Below are positions 35,688 through 43,690 of a stretch of DNA of 64,000 bases, in pieces. The translations under genes and the position numbers were made by a program. Below the pieces are notes generated by a model. That model saw only the letters and a program-made list of their open reading frames with translations, had not been told where the DNA came from and ran no database searches. Numbering within the stretch: position 1 is the stretch's first letter; the number at the start of each line of letters is the position of its first letter. Source of the DNA: Oscillospiraceae bacterium (lineage in GTDB: Bacteria > Bacillota > Clostridia > Oscillospirales > QAMX01); NCBI GenBank assembly GCA_015067825.1, contig SVLQ01000003.1:99944-163943 (forward strand). The letters are read 5' to 3'.

Positions 35688-36206
35688 ATGCTGAACAAAG
35701 CGATTTTAATGGGTCGTCTTACGCGTGATCCTGAACTCAGGCACACGCAGAATAATACGCCCGTTGCCTCGTTCCGCCTCGCGGTGGACCGTGGCAGAAG
35801 ATCGGCTGATCCGAATCAGCCGACGGCGGACTTTATCGACATCGTCGCCTGGAATCAGCAGGCCGAGTTCGTCTCGCGGTATTTCCGCAAAGGCCAGCTC
35901 GTCGCTGTTTGCGGCCGTATCCAGACCAGAAGCTGGACGGACAACAACGGCAACAACCGCAACGCGGTTGAAGTCGTGGCTGACGAAGTGCATTTCGCCG
36001 AACCTAAGCGCGACAACTACGATTCTGCTCCCGCAATGGGCGGCCGTCCGCAGGGCGGTTACAACCAGGGCGGCTATAATCAGGGTGGCTACAACGCCCC
36101 GGCAGAACGCAATGCCGCACCGGCTCCGCAGCAGCCTGCTTTTGGCGGCGGCTTCGGCGGCGGTTTCGACGAGATCACCGACGACGACGGCGATCTTCCG
36201 TTCTAA
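35688..36206 (+). CDS. ssb: Single-stranded DNA-binding protein
   Basis: A 172-residue SSB. The OB-fold (about residues 1-110, LNKAILMGRLTRDPELRHTQ) binds ssDNA as a tetramer. A Gly/Asn/Gln/Tyr-rich disordered linker (GGYNQGGYNQGGYN) follows, and the acidic tip ends DDDGDLPF for protein partners. The start at 35688 is preferred to a GTG nine bases upstream because GAAAGGG spacing fits it. In operon with rpsF and rpsR. Confidence 0.97.
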   Translation: MLNKAILMGRLTRDPELRHTQNNTPVASFRLAVDRGRRSADPNQPTADFIDIVAWNQQAEFVSRYFRKGQLVAVCGRIQTRSWTDNNGNNRNAVEVVADEVHFAEPKRDNYDSAPAMGGRPQGGYNQGGYNQGGYNAPAERNAAPAPQQPAFGGGFGGGFDEITDDDGDLPF

Positions 36207-36276
36207 AACTTGATGATTGTCTTGTGCCGAGCGCACAAGACGGATGATGATTTTGATTCAAAAGGAGGTTCCTACC

Positions 36277-36522
36277 GTGGAAAACGAAAGAAACGAACGC
36301 CCGCAGCGTCCGCGTAAACGCAGAAAGGTTTGTGTCTTCTGCGCCGATAAGATCTACAACATCGATTACAAGGATGTTTCCAGACTCCGCCGTTTCCTCA
36401 GCGAACGTGCGAAGATCCTGCCGCGCCGCATGACCGGTACCTGCGCGAAGCATCAGCGTCAGCTGACCACCGCGATCAAGCGTGCCCGCCACATCGCGCT
36501 GCTCCCCTACATTGCCGACTAA
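36277..36522 (+). CDS. rpsR: 30S ribosomal protein S18, zinc-type
   Basis: An 81-residue S18 with a GTG start, supported by AAAGGAGG seven bases upstream. It has the cysteine-bearing form: VCVFCADK and TGTCAKHQ, implying zinc binding, unlike cysteine-free copies expressed under zinc limitation. The family core [19 protein letters not shown] is intact. Last gene of the operon; rplI, often next, is absent and a terminator follows. Confidence 0.96.
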   Translation: MENERNERPQRPRKRRKVCVFCADKIYNIDYKDVSRLRRFLSERAKILPRRMTGTCAKHQRQLTTAIKRARHIALLPYIAD

Positions 36523-36532
36523 TTGCAATGCC

Positions 36533-36570
36533 AAAAGGCGAAACGGTAAAACCGTTTCGCCTTTTCTTTT
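36533..36570 (+). terminator. Terminator of rpsF-ssb-rpsR
   Basis: AAAAGGCGAAACGGT / AAA / ACCGTTTCGCCTTTT followed by CTTTT, 10 bases after the rpsR stop. Confidence 0.93.
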
Positions 36571-36840
36571 ACTTGGCGCAATTGGGAAATCAGTAAAATG
36601 CTTGCAAATACCGAACCCTGCTTTGAACCATTGTTTTCCGCCGAAAACGCTTGCGTTTTTGGCGCTTCGCTTGCGACAGTGTCGGCTCCCTCTGACGCGG
36701 AAACACTGGGGGAGAGAAAACGATCGCAAGGTCGAGCGTTTTTCTATGATCCCCTCAGCCTAACTTTGCTCGTCGATGCTTCCATAAACCAATGGGGAAG
36801 GGGACGACAAAAAACTTTTGTTTTTTTGTCGAAAAAACAC
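36571..36840. other. Gene-free stretch, possible degenerate repeat element
   Basis: About 270 bases with no credible gene. Around 36680-36765 the plus strand has GGCTCCCTCTGACG... GGGGGAGAG...CCCCTCAGCC. Similar CTCAG/GGGAGCC blocks occur in short dispersed repeats of gut Clostridia, but only one copy is in this window, so this is a weak suggestion. A small open frame across it lacks a ribosome site. Confidence 0.35.
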
Positions 36841-36868
36841 TTGACAAATCTCCATAATCGTGTATAAT
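36841..36868 (+). promoter_or_regulatory. Promoter of tRNA-Glu
   Basis: TTGACA (36841-36846), 16-base spacer, TATAAT (36863-36868), 38 bases before the tRNA. Confidence 0.92.
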
Positions 36869-36906
36869 ATAATAGTTGTGTTTCCTAGCACCATAAAAGA
36901 TTATAT

Positions 36907-36981
36907 GGCCCGATGGTCAAGCGGTTAAGACACCGCCCTTTCACGGCGGTAACGGGGGTTCGATTCCCCCTCGGGTCACCA
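36907..36981 (+). tRNA. tRNA-Glu(UUC)
   Basis: Acceptor stem GGCCCGA pairs with TCGGGTC. The anticodon stem CCGCC/GGCGG encloses CTTTCAC with anticodon TTC. The T arm is GGGGG-TTCGATT-CCCCC. The CCA end is encoded (36979-36981). Single gene with its own promoter and terminator. Confidence 0.97.
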
Positions 36982-36982
36982 A

Positions 36983-37013
36983 AAAAAGCCTGTCACTCCG
37001 ACAGGCTTTTTTG
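36983..37013 (+). terminator. Terminator of tRNA-Glu
   Basis: AAAAGCCTGTC / ACTCC / GACAGGCTTTTTT directly after the tRNA. Confidence 0.93.
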
Positions 37014-37136
37014 TTTTGCTCTTTTGCGAAAAAATGAAAAATTATGCCGGAAGGTGTGACGGAGTTTAATTTCCAACACAGTTATATAGCAAAGAGGGTC
37101 CAGAAAACCGTAAATGACAGGAGTGTTACAAAACAA

Positions 37137-37165
37137 TTGTGTTTGCACAGATGATATGGTATAAT
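37137..37165 (+). promoter_or_regulatory. Sigma-A promoter for Thr-rich lipoprotein gene
   Basis: TTGTGT (37137-37142), 17-base spacer, TATAAT (37160-37165) with TGG. The 205-base gap from 37014 otherwise holds nothing I recognise. Confidence 0.8.
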
Positions 37166-37218
37166 CAAAATGTAGAACAATTGAAACATGAAATGATGCC
37201 CGAGGAAGGAGGTCAAAC

Positions 37219-38733
37219 ATGAGAAAAACGATTTTTGCTCTACTGCTTTTGTCATGTGCCCTCACGTTGACAGCTTGCTCAACGGACGTGAATCCGCAGA
37301 GTACAACGATGTATTCGACGAAATCCACGGTAACGGCTACGACCGTGCCGTTAACTACGGTCACCGGCGAAACCGAAACGTCGACAGTACCACCGGAGAC
37401 TACGACGGTGGCAACGACCACGACGACATCCGTTGTTCCGACAACCGTCATGTTGACTGCCGATGGTTCCGAGGTCACCGTTCGTTCTCTCACGATTGAA
37501 AATTATACGGTCGGGGAGTTTGCTGCGCATGTAAACGACGCGGATTTGTCAGAAAATGCTCCAACGATGGAGGTCGATGCACGTTATTTTGTCGAGCGCG
37601 ATTGGTTGCGTTACCGCTTTACCGACGGGCGTACCGCGTTGGCAGAGCGTTATTTCCTCTTTTCCGACGGAGCGCTGATTGCGGAAGGCAACAGCGGTGT
37701 TTCACCATCGGAAAGCGGCGAATATCTGCTGATGATCGACTTTCTCTTTTGTGAAAACGCTGTGGTGTCGGCGGAGCGCGTGGCCGTGAAACTCAACTGT
37801 ACGCGCGGCGAGCGCTATGAGGCCGAATTGGCACGAGGTTATCCGAACGATCCGCACCAACTGATCTTTACCTCTGACGCCTCAGCCGATATCATTGCGG
37901 AACGTTTATCGGGCAAGCGTGTGTTTGCCGCTGACACCGACGACCCTGCCGAGGCGCTGCGACAATACTTCACCGCACAACTGGCAACGCGGCAGCAGAC
38001 GGCAGACGTGGAGACTGCGATCGATGAGTTCCGCATTCTCGATGTTCGTACGGATGCCGTGCATTTGTTGGAAAGTTACCGGAGTTATGCGGTGTATTTC
38101 CGGTATGCAGTGAAACCTGCGTCGGAACAGTTTGTTTATTCGCAAACGCTTACACCCGTTTGGGGTGAAGGCGATCTCGCCGGGTGGGCGATTTACGACG
38201 GCATGGTATATCTGAAGCATTGCGGTGATCGCTGGTTATGGTTGGAAAGCGCAATGCCCGGAGAGAGCGCTTCTTTGCCGTTTGGCTTTGTTTGGTGTGG
38301 CGGCGATTCTCTGGCGCCAAAGTTTGAACCGTCACTTTTCGTGATTCCTGAAAATTGGCGATCGGCTACATTAGATGGAGATCACACCGCTCTGCGCGAG
38401 CTTTTGGTTATGGATTGGGAAGCGCTGGAGGTTGCCTACGGCAGCAATGGCGTGGATTATTTTATGGCGAGGTTGCGAGCCAACGCTTTTTCTAATCTGA
38501 CTAACCGTAATGTTACCCACAATTCTGATATTTTCACGAATCCGCGAGATTTGCCGCAGACCTTGCGCACGCTGATCATCCTGCGGAGTGCGGCAAACAT
38601 TCCTGATGCGGTTCGCGATAACTATGCAGCGCTTGTGCGGGATCTGCAAGCGATCGTTCCAACCGCTTTTTCCGAGGCATGGGAGATGTTGTCGGATTCC
38701 GAGCGGGACTTTGCTCGTATTTTAACCGAATAA
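37219..38733 (+). CDS. Lipoprotein with Thr-rich linker, 504 residues
   Basis: Signal peptide MRKTIFALLLLSCALTL with lipobox LTAC (Cys20). Residues about 22-78 are extremely Thr/Val/Ser rich, a flexible surface stalk. A soluble domain (residues about 85-370) contains DWLRYRFTDGRTALAERYFLFSD... recalling the YR-SDG block of the lipoprotein at 33317, and the C-terminal third is helical. No family recognised. The shared lipobox/Thr-stalk plan and the YR-DG element suggest a distant relation with that protein (inference). AGGAGG precedes the ATG. Confidence 0.8.
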   Translation: MRKTIFALLLLSCALTLTACSTDVNPQSTTMYSTKSTVTATTVPLTTVTGETETSTVPPETTTVATTTTTSVVPTTVMLTADGSEVTVRSLTIENYTVGEFAAHVNDADLSENAPTMEVDARYFVERDWLRYRFTDGRTALAERYFLFSDGALIAEGNSGVSPSESGEYLLMIDFLFCENAVVSAERVAVKLNCTRGERYEAELARGYPNDPHQLIFTSDASADIIAERLSGKRVFAADTDDPAEALRQYFTAQLATRQQTADVETAIDEFRILDVRTDAVHLLESYRSYAVYFRYAVKPASEQFVYSQTLTPVWGEGDLAGWAIYDGMVYLKHCGDRWLWLESAMPGESASLPFGFVWCGGDSLAPKFEPSLFVIPENWRSATLDGDHTALRELLVMDWEALEVAYGSNGVDYFMARLRANAFSNLTNRNVTHNSDIFTNPRDLPQTLRTLIILRSAANIPDAVRDNYAALVRDLQAIVPTAFSEAWEMLSDSERDFARILTE

Positions 38734-38740
38734 ACTCCAC

Positions 38741-38773
38741 GGAGCCCACCGAATCGATGGGCTCCGCTTTTTG
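38741..38773 (+). terminator. Rho-independent terminator
   Basis: GGAGCCCA / CCGAATCGA / TGGGCTCC then GCTTTTT. Confidence 0.9.
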
Positions 38774-38847
38774 TGCAACAGCTTTGCTTTTTGGATTACA
38801 AGAAACAACCACAATAAAAATTGGAACCAGAATCAATTTTGACAATA

Positions 38848-38876
38848 TTGCAATAAGACTTTAACTATGGTATAAT
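38848..38876 (+). promoter_or_regulatory. Sigma-A promoter for gene 38931
   Basis: TTGCAA (38848-38853), 17-base spacer, TATAAT (38871-38876) with TGG. Confidence 0.8.
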
Positions 38877-38930
38877 TGAATTGTAAATACTTTGAGAAAC
38901 GGTTGGCGAATATCCAAAGGAGGTACAGCC

Positions 38931-39551
38931 ATGACCAAAAAGAAGATCTTTTTGTGCATTGTTTTGCCGATTGCGATTGTCGCTTTGCTGATCGGTGGCC
39001 TGTTTGCCCTGCGGCAGTATTGGCAACCGTTTACCCGCACGGCGGAGTTCACCGTTTGCGGCGTGCACGGCGGGACAAAAGACGTTGCAATTGAGCTTGA
39101 ATTTCACCGCTGGCTGTTCGCGCCGACGAGCGTGCAAGGCACCGTGACAGTCGACGGTGTGACCTACAAAAGCTTTGAACTTGCGCGCGGCATCGAAAAT
39201 CCGCGCTTGGAAAAACCGCAGGTGGAGGGATTTTGGAGCCGGCTCAAAGCAAAATGGCAGGAGCTGCAGACCTCGGTTGTGCTCCAAGCATATGACGCGG
39301 GCTATACCGAGCGGGAGTATATGGCGTTTTTAACGCTCTTTTCCGGTGATCCCTTTGCCGAGACCACCGAAACGATCGCCCTCAGCGGTGTGGCCGTCGG
39401 CGACGATTTTGCGATCACCGCCGTCTGGCTTGCCGGCGACATTTTCTCCGGTCCGGCAACCTTTGGCCCGGCAAGCTCTGCCGAGGAAGCTGAACAGATC
39501 AAGCAGACCGTATTCGGCATTCCACTCCCGTTTGCACAAATAACCGAATAG
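38931..39551 (+). CDS. Hypothetical membrane-anchored protein, 206 residues
   Basis: A single N-terminal helix (about residues 5-28, FLCIVLPIAIVALLIGGLFAL) anchors a soluble domain of about 175 residues with many beta-strand-like stretches (TAEFTVCGVHGGTKDVAIELEF, QGTVTVDGVTYKSFEL). No lipobox and no family recognised. AAAGGAGG precedes the ATG. Own promoter and terminator, so it is monocistronic. Confidence 0.78.
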   Translation: MTKKKIFLCIVLPIAIVALLIGGLFALRQYWQPFTRTAEFTVCGVHGGTKDVAIELEFHRWLFAPTSVQGTVTVDGVTYKSFELARGIENPRLEKPQVEGFWSRLKAKWQELQTSVVLQAYDAGYTEREYMAFLTLFSGDPFAETTETIALSGVAVGDDFAITAVWLAGDIFSGPATFGPASSAEEAEQIKQTVFGIPLPFAQITE

Positions 39552-39567
39552 CACACAAAAGCCCCAT

Positions 39568-39604
39568 GGCGCACGCCGATTTCGGTGTGCGCCGTAATTT
39601 TTTC
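39568..39604 (+). terminator. Rho-independent terminator
   Basis: GGCGCACGCCG / ATTT / CGGTGTGCGCC then GTAATTTTTT. Confidence 0.88.
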
Positions 39605-39605
39605 C

Positions 39606-39634
39606 TTGTCACCTCGCCGGATATCTGTTATAAT
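39606..39634 (+). promoter_or_regulatory. Sigma-A promoter for operon 39665-43014
   Basis: TTGTCA (39606-39611), 17-base spacer, TATAAT (39629-39634). The first start codon is 31 bases downstream. Confidence 0.85.
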
Positions 39635-39664
39635 AGAAAAAACGAAACAGGGGAGTGACCGCCT

Positions 39665-40714
39665 ATGCAACCCGAACTCTTTACCGGCTATTTCGGCGAC
39701 AAGCACATTCAGGGCATTGCCGTCGATTTAGAAAAAGGCTACGTCTATTGTTCGTTCACCACCCAGCTTGTGAAGCTGACCCTGGATGGCCGGCTCGTCG
39801 GCAGCGTGGTAGGTCTGGCGGCACATCTCGGCTGCATTGCCTTCCACACGGGCGACGGCAAGGTCTACGGCTCGCTCGAATACAAGCACGACGCCATCGG
39901 CAAGAGTCTGGTCGCCGCCATCGGCGAGGACGTCGCCGACGGTTTCTACGCGGCGATCTTCGACGTCGACCGCATCGACCGCGTGGGCATGAACGCCGAG
40001 ACCGACGGCGTGATGACGGCAGTATTCCTCAAAGAACCGACGGATGACTATAACAGCACGGGTGTTGCGCCGGATGGCAGCACCGTCCCGCACAAATACG
40101 CCTGCAGCGGCATCGATGGTACGGCCGTCGGTCCGATGTTCGGCGCCGCGCCCGATTCCAAACCGTATCTGATGGTCGCCTACGGCGTCTACGGCGATAC
40201 CGAGCGCGACGACAACGACCATCAGGTGATCTGTGCCTACGACCTCGCCGAACTCGCCGCCTACGCGAGTCCGCTCGTGCAGCGCGCGATGCACCGCTCC
40301 GGCCCAGAAAAACCGGCGGGCAAGTTCTTCGTCTTCACCGGCAACACCGAATACGGCGTGCAGAACCTCGAATACGACGCTGCCCACCGCGCCTACTGGA
40401 TGGCGCTCTACTGCGGTCAAAAGGCAAACTATCCGAACTTCTCGCTGATGGCAATCGACGCATCCGCCGCGCCGAAGTCCGGCGAACTGCAGGGGCTCGG
40501 CGAAACCGGCGAGCTGCTCACGCTGGCGAAAATGGGTATCTGCGATGCCCAAAGCGACACCTACGGCTGGCACTTTCCGCACGGCACCTGCGGCCTCTAC
40601 GCCGTCGGCGACGGCACCTACTATATCGCCCGCCACCACCGCGACGAGCAAGGCTGTGCCGGCTATATCGGCACCTACCGCTTCGACGGCGAAACGCCGT
40701 TTGTGCGGATTTAG
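39665..40714 (+). CDS. Unknown protein, possible beta-propeller, 349 residues
   Basis: I do not recognise the family. The opening (HIQGIAVDLEKGYVYCSFTT, LVKLTLDGRLVGSVVGL, HLGCIAFHTGDGKVYGSLEY) has the short beta-strand rhythm and G-D/K-Y-V-Y turns of NHL/YVTN-like propellers. Similar strands recur near the end (LYAVGDGTYYIARHH, GYIGTYRFDGETPFV). No signal peptide. It leads a tight operon with a pectate-lyase-like protein (15-base gap) and an amidohydrolase (11-base gap), so it may bind or process the same carbohydrate. Confidence 0.75.
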   Translation: MQPELFTGYFGDKHIQGIAVDLEKGYVYCSFTTQLVKLTLDGRLVGSVVGLAAHLGCIAFHTGDGKVYGSLEYKHDAIGKSLVAAIGEDVADGFYAAIFDVDRIDRVGMNAETDGVMTAVFLKEPTDDYNSTGVAPDGSTVPHKYACSGIDGTAVGPMFGAAPDSKPYLMVAYGVYGDTERDDNDHQVICAYDLAELAAYASPLVQRAMHRSGPEKPAGKFFVFTGNTEYGVQNLEYDAAHRAYWMALYCGQKANYPNFSLMAIDASAAPKSGELQGLGETGELLTLAKMGICDAQSDTYGWHFPHGTCGLYAVGDGTYYIARHHRDEQGCAGYIGTYRFDGETPFVRI

Positions 40715-40729
40715 AAAGGAGCGAAAACG

Positions 40730-41836
40730 ATGGAACGTATTTTTGACATCACCGCATTCGGCGCGGTCTCCGACGGCGTGACCGACGCGACTGCCGCGAT
40801 CCAAGCGGCACTCGACGAGGCCGGAAAAGTCGGCGGCGTGGTCGTCGTGCCGCCCGGCAACTACCTCTGCGGCTACCTCAAGATGCCGCGCGGCGTCACT
40901 CTCACGGGCTACCATGCGTGGAGCTTCCGCCACGACGGCAGCAGCATCCTCACGCTAAACCGCGACGACGTGCCGTGCCTCTTGGACCTCACCATGGCCA
41001 TCGGCTGTACAGTCAAAGGGATCTGTCTGCACGGCAGAGGCCTCGGCGAGAAGATCCACGGGATACTGATCACGCACGCCGACTACAATGGTGCAGGCGA
41101 AGAAGATACACCGACGATCGAAGACTGCCGCGTCGGGCACTTCAGCGGCGACGGCGTACACCTGAACCATATCTGGTGCTTTTCCGTGCGCCATTGCATG
41201 CTCCACCGCAACCGCGGCCACGGGCTCTACGTCAACGGTTGGGACGGATTCATCCTCGATAACTGGATGTCGGGCAACACCGGTGCCGGTATGTACACCG
41301 ATGGCGTGGCGGCGTCAATCACCGCGACGGGCAACCGCGTGGAATGGAACCGCCTTGGCGGCTTCATCTTTACCAAGGCCAATACGATGAACGTCACGGG
41401 CAACTATTTCGACCGCAGCGGCGGCCCTTCGCTGAAGATCTGCACCTCCGGCTGGGAGGTCAGCGATACGATCACGGTTACCGGCAACGTTTTCAACCGC
41501 AGCGGTGCGGGTGACTACAACGAACAGGGCCCGGCCGATCCCTACGACGATTGCCACGTTCGCATCGAACGCTGCATCAACGCCGTCGTCACGGGCAATA
41601 CCTGCCGTCTCGGCACCAACGACGGCGGCGGCGGACGCCTGAGCCCGAAGTACGGCTTCGTGATCCGCCGTCTTCGCAGCTGTATTTTCCGCGATAACGT
41701 CATGCACCGCGCGATGACCGATGAAAAGATCGTCGATCTCGGCGGCCACGAGGGCGACGTGATCATAGGGGATAACCCCGGCGAGCTCTCGCCGGGCCGA
41801 CCGGAATGGTATCCGGTATTTACCGTGAAAGATTGA
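40730..41836 (+). CDS. Right-handed beta-helix, pectate-lyase superfamily protein
   Basis: A 368-residue parallel beta-helix protein. The N-terminus FDITAFGAVSDGVTDATAAIQAAL is the signature of pectate lyase 3/polygalacturonase-like folds, and repeated N-x-I/V/F coils follow (VTGNYFDRSG, VTGNVFNRSG, VTGNTCRLG). Such proteins cleave or epimerise polyuronides or other glycans. No signal peptide. Catalytic residues cannot be assigned by eye. It is translated between the propeller-like unknown and the amidohydrolase; AGGAGCG precedes the ATG. Confidence 0.82.
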   Translation: MERIFDITAFGAVSDGVTDATAAIQAALDEAGKVGGVVVVPPGNYLCGYLKMPRGVTLTGYHAWSFRHDGSSILTLNRDDVPCLLDLTMAIGCTVKGICLHGRGLGEKIHGILITHADYNGAGEEDTPTIEDCRVGHFSGDGVHLNHIWCFSVRHCMLHRNRGHGLYVNGWDGFILDNWMSGNTGAGMYTDGVAASITATGNRVEWNRLGGFIFTKANTMNVTGNYFDRSGGPSLKICTSGWEVSDTITVTGNVFNRSGAGDYNEQGPADPYDDCHVRIERCINAVVTGNTCRLGTNDGGGGRLSPKYGFVIRRLRSCIFRDNVMHRAMTDEKIVDLGGHEGDVIIGDNPGELSPGRPEWYPVFTVKD

Positions 41837-41847
41837 GAGGGAAAGCA

Positions 41848-43014
41848 ATGCTGCTGATTGAAAATGCATATATCAAAACGATGGCCGGTGCGGATATCGC
41901 CTGCGGTCAGATCCTGATCGACGGCGGCAAGATCGCCGCGGTCGGCGAAACCGTCGCGATCCCCGAAGGCGAGCTTGAGCGCATCGACGCGATGGGGCGC
42001 CTTTGCACGCCGGGCTTCATCGACGCCCATTGCCACGTCGGTCTCCACGAAGAGGGGATTGGCTTTGAGGGCGCGGACTACAACGAAACGAGCGATCCGG
42101 TCACGCCGCAGATGCGCGCGATCGACGCGATCAATCCCACCTGCGAGGCCTACGCCGCGGCCATAGAAAGCGGTATCACCACGGTCGTCACCGGCCCGGG
42201 CAGTGCCAACGTCGTCGGCGGCACCTTCCTCGCGATGAAAACGTGGGGAAAACGCGTGGATGACATGGTGCTGAAGGATCCTGTTGCCATGAAGGTCGCG
42301 TTCGGCGAGAACCCCAAGCGCGTCTACAACGGCATGAGCAAATCGCCGCGCACGCGCATGGCCACCGCCGCGCTCCTGCGCGAGCTCCTGTTCAAGGCCA
42401 AACGCTACGCCGACGAGGTCGATGCCGCCGCGGCCGATCCCGAAAAGAAAGCGCCGGCGTTTGACATGAAGCTCAACGCCATGCTGCCGGTCATGCACGG
42501 CGAGATCCCGCTCAAGGCCCACGCCCACCGCGCCGACGATATCTTTACCTCGATCCGCGTTGCCGACGAATTCGGCGTGGCGATCACGCTCGACCACTGC
42601 ACGGAAGGCCACCTGATCGCCGACGAACTTGCCAAAACCGGCAAGCCCGTGTTCGTAGGCCCGTCGCTGACCTCCAAGAGCAAATACGAGCTCAAAAACA
42701 AAACCTTCGAAACGCCCAAAGCCCTCGCCGACGCCGGCATCAAATTCGGTATCATCACCGATGCGCCCGTCATTCCGCTCCAGTATCTGCCCTTGTGTGC
42801 GGGTCTTGCGGTCAAGGCGGGGTTGGAGATCGAAACGGCGTGGAAAGCGATCACCATCCACCCGGCCGAGCTCCTCGGCATCGCCGACCGCGTCGGCAGC
42901 ATCGAGGTGGGGAAGGACGCCGATATCGTCATCCACCAAGGTAATCCCTTAACCGATATCGACAGCACAGCCGCCGTGACGATCATCAACGGTAAAATCG
43001 TCTGCCGGAACTGA
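41848..43014 (+). CDS. Amidohydrolase (imidazolonepropionase/dihydroorotase-like)
   Basis: A 388-residue metal-dependent amidohydrolase. The first metal site is GFIDAHCHVG with His61 and His63, followed by a SGITTVVTGPG strand; VMHGEIPLKAHAH and TLDHCTEGH supply further histidines, and ITDAPVIP supplies the catalytic aspartate. The C-terminal AVTIINGKIV closes the composite beta-domain. The closest named relatives are imidazolonepropionase-like amidohydrolases. It is the third gene of the operon, 11 bases after the beta-helix protein. Substrate unknown. Confidence 0.9.
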   Translation: MLLIENAYIKTMAGADIACGQILIDGGKIAAVGETVAIPEGELERIDAMGRLCTPGFIDAHCHVGLHEEGIGFEGADYNETSDPVTPQMRAIDAINPTCEAYAAAIESGITTVVTGPGSANVVGGTFLAMKTWGKRVDDMVLKDPVAMKVAFGENPKRVYNGMSKSPRTRMATAALLRELLFKAKRYADEVDAAAADPEKKAPAFDMKLNAMLPVMHGEIPLKAHAHRADDIFTSIRVADEFGVAITLDHCTEGHLIADELAKTGKPVFVGPSLTSKSKYELKNKTFETPKALADAGIKFGIITDAPVIPLQYLPLCAGLAVKAGLEIETAWKAITIHPAELLGIADRVGSIEVGKDADIVIHQGNPLTDIDSTAAVTIINGKIVCRN

Positions 43015-43083
43015 TGAGACGTATATAGTATTATTGGCGAAAGTACGTTAAGGTTTTGTGGTACCACGCTGAGGAGGAACCGT

Positions 43084-43578
43084 ATGAAAGACACATTGCG
43101 AAATATCATAATGTTTGTTTTATCAGCGGCTTTTTTCAGCTTGGTATACATCAATGCGTTCAAAGTGTCGGCAACAGCTGTTGCTGTTTTCGTGATCTTT
43201 TTGACTTGGTATGGTATTTGTATAGGTTTAAGTCAAAAAAGTGCGGAAAAATTAAAACACTATGAGCAAAAGCAGATCCACTTTGGATTGTGCAAACGTG
43301 ATGACCGAAGAATTTTACTCTTCTCTTTAACAACGCTTTCTCCGATGTTCTTGTGCATTTTTTTAGTTTCTTTGATTCCTTTATATACTTATGAAATTTG
43401 GCTTATCACAGTTTTTCCTGCCATCGTCTTGAACTGTATCCCTGCAATTGGTGTTCTTGGCGAGTATTATGGATTGACCCGTAAAAGACTTCCGTATATT
43501 TTACTGTGTTTTTTATTTACAATGCTTTTTTGCCTTGTGGGGGTCATTCTGTCTGCTGTTTTCTTGAAAAGCCTATAA
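43084..43578 (+). CDS. AT-rich hypothetical membrane protein, 164 residues
   Basis: Four predicted membrane helices (about residues 8-26, 30-48, 76-100, 105-125, with a fifth near 140-162) and a basic cytoplasmic loop (KSAEKLKHYEQKQ). No family recognised. Its base composition is clearly lower in GC than flanking genes, with many AT-ending codons and T-runs, suggesting recent acquisition. GAGGAGG precedes the ATG. It is followed by a 20-bp perfect inverted repeat. Confidence 0.7.
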   Translation: MKDTLRNIIMFVLSAAFFSLVYINAFKVSATAVAVFVIFLTWYGICIGLSQKSAEKLKHYEQKQIHFGLCKRDDRRILLFSLTTLSPMFLCIFLVSLIPLYTYEIWLITVFPAIVLNCIPAIGVLGEYYGLTRKRLPYILLCFLFTMLFCLVGVILSAVFLKSL

Positions 43579-43590
43579 ATTGGTATTAGA

Positions 43591-43644
43591 ATACGATTGC
43601 CGCCGGGCATATCCATTTTCGGACATGCCCGGCGGCAATCGTAT
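43591..43644. terminator. 20-bp perfect inverted repeat between convergent genes
   Basis: ATACGATTGCCGCCGGGCAT and its exact complement enclose a 14-base loop. Lies between the AT-rich gene (plus) and the rhamnosidase stop at 43691 (minus). Probably a bidirectional terminator; T-runs are short. Confidence 0.75.
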
Positions 43645-43690
43645 TTGATGCGCATGGCGTTATTGCAGGCATCTCATGCATGTTTTTGTC

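Noticed and set aside
36598..36867. 89-codon open frame before tRNA-Glu
   Set aside because: Runs through the tRNA promoter and lacks a ribosome site.
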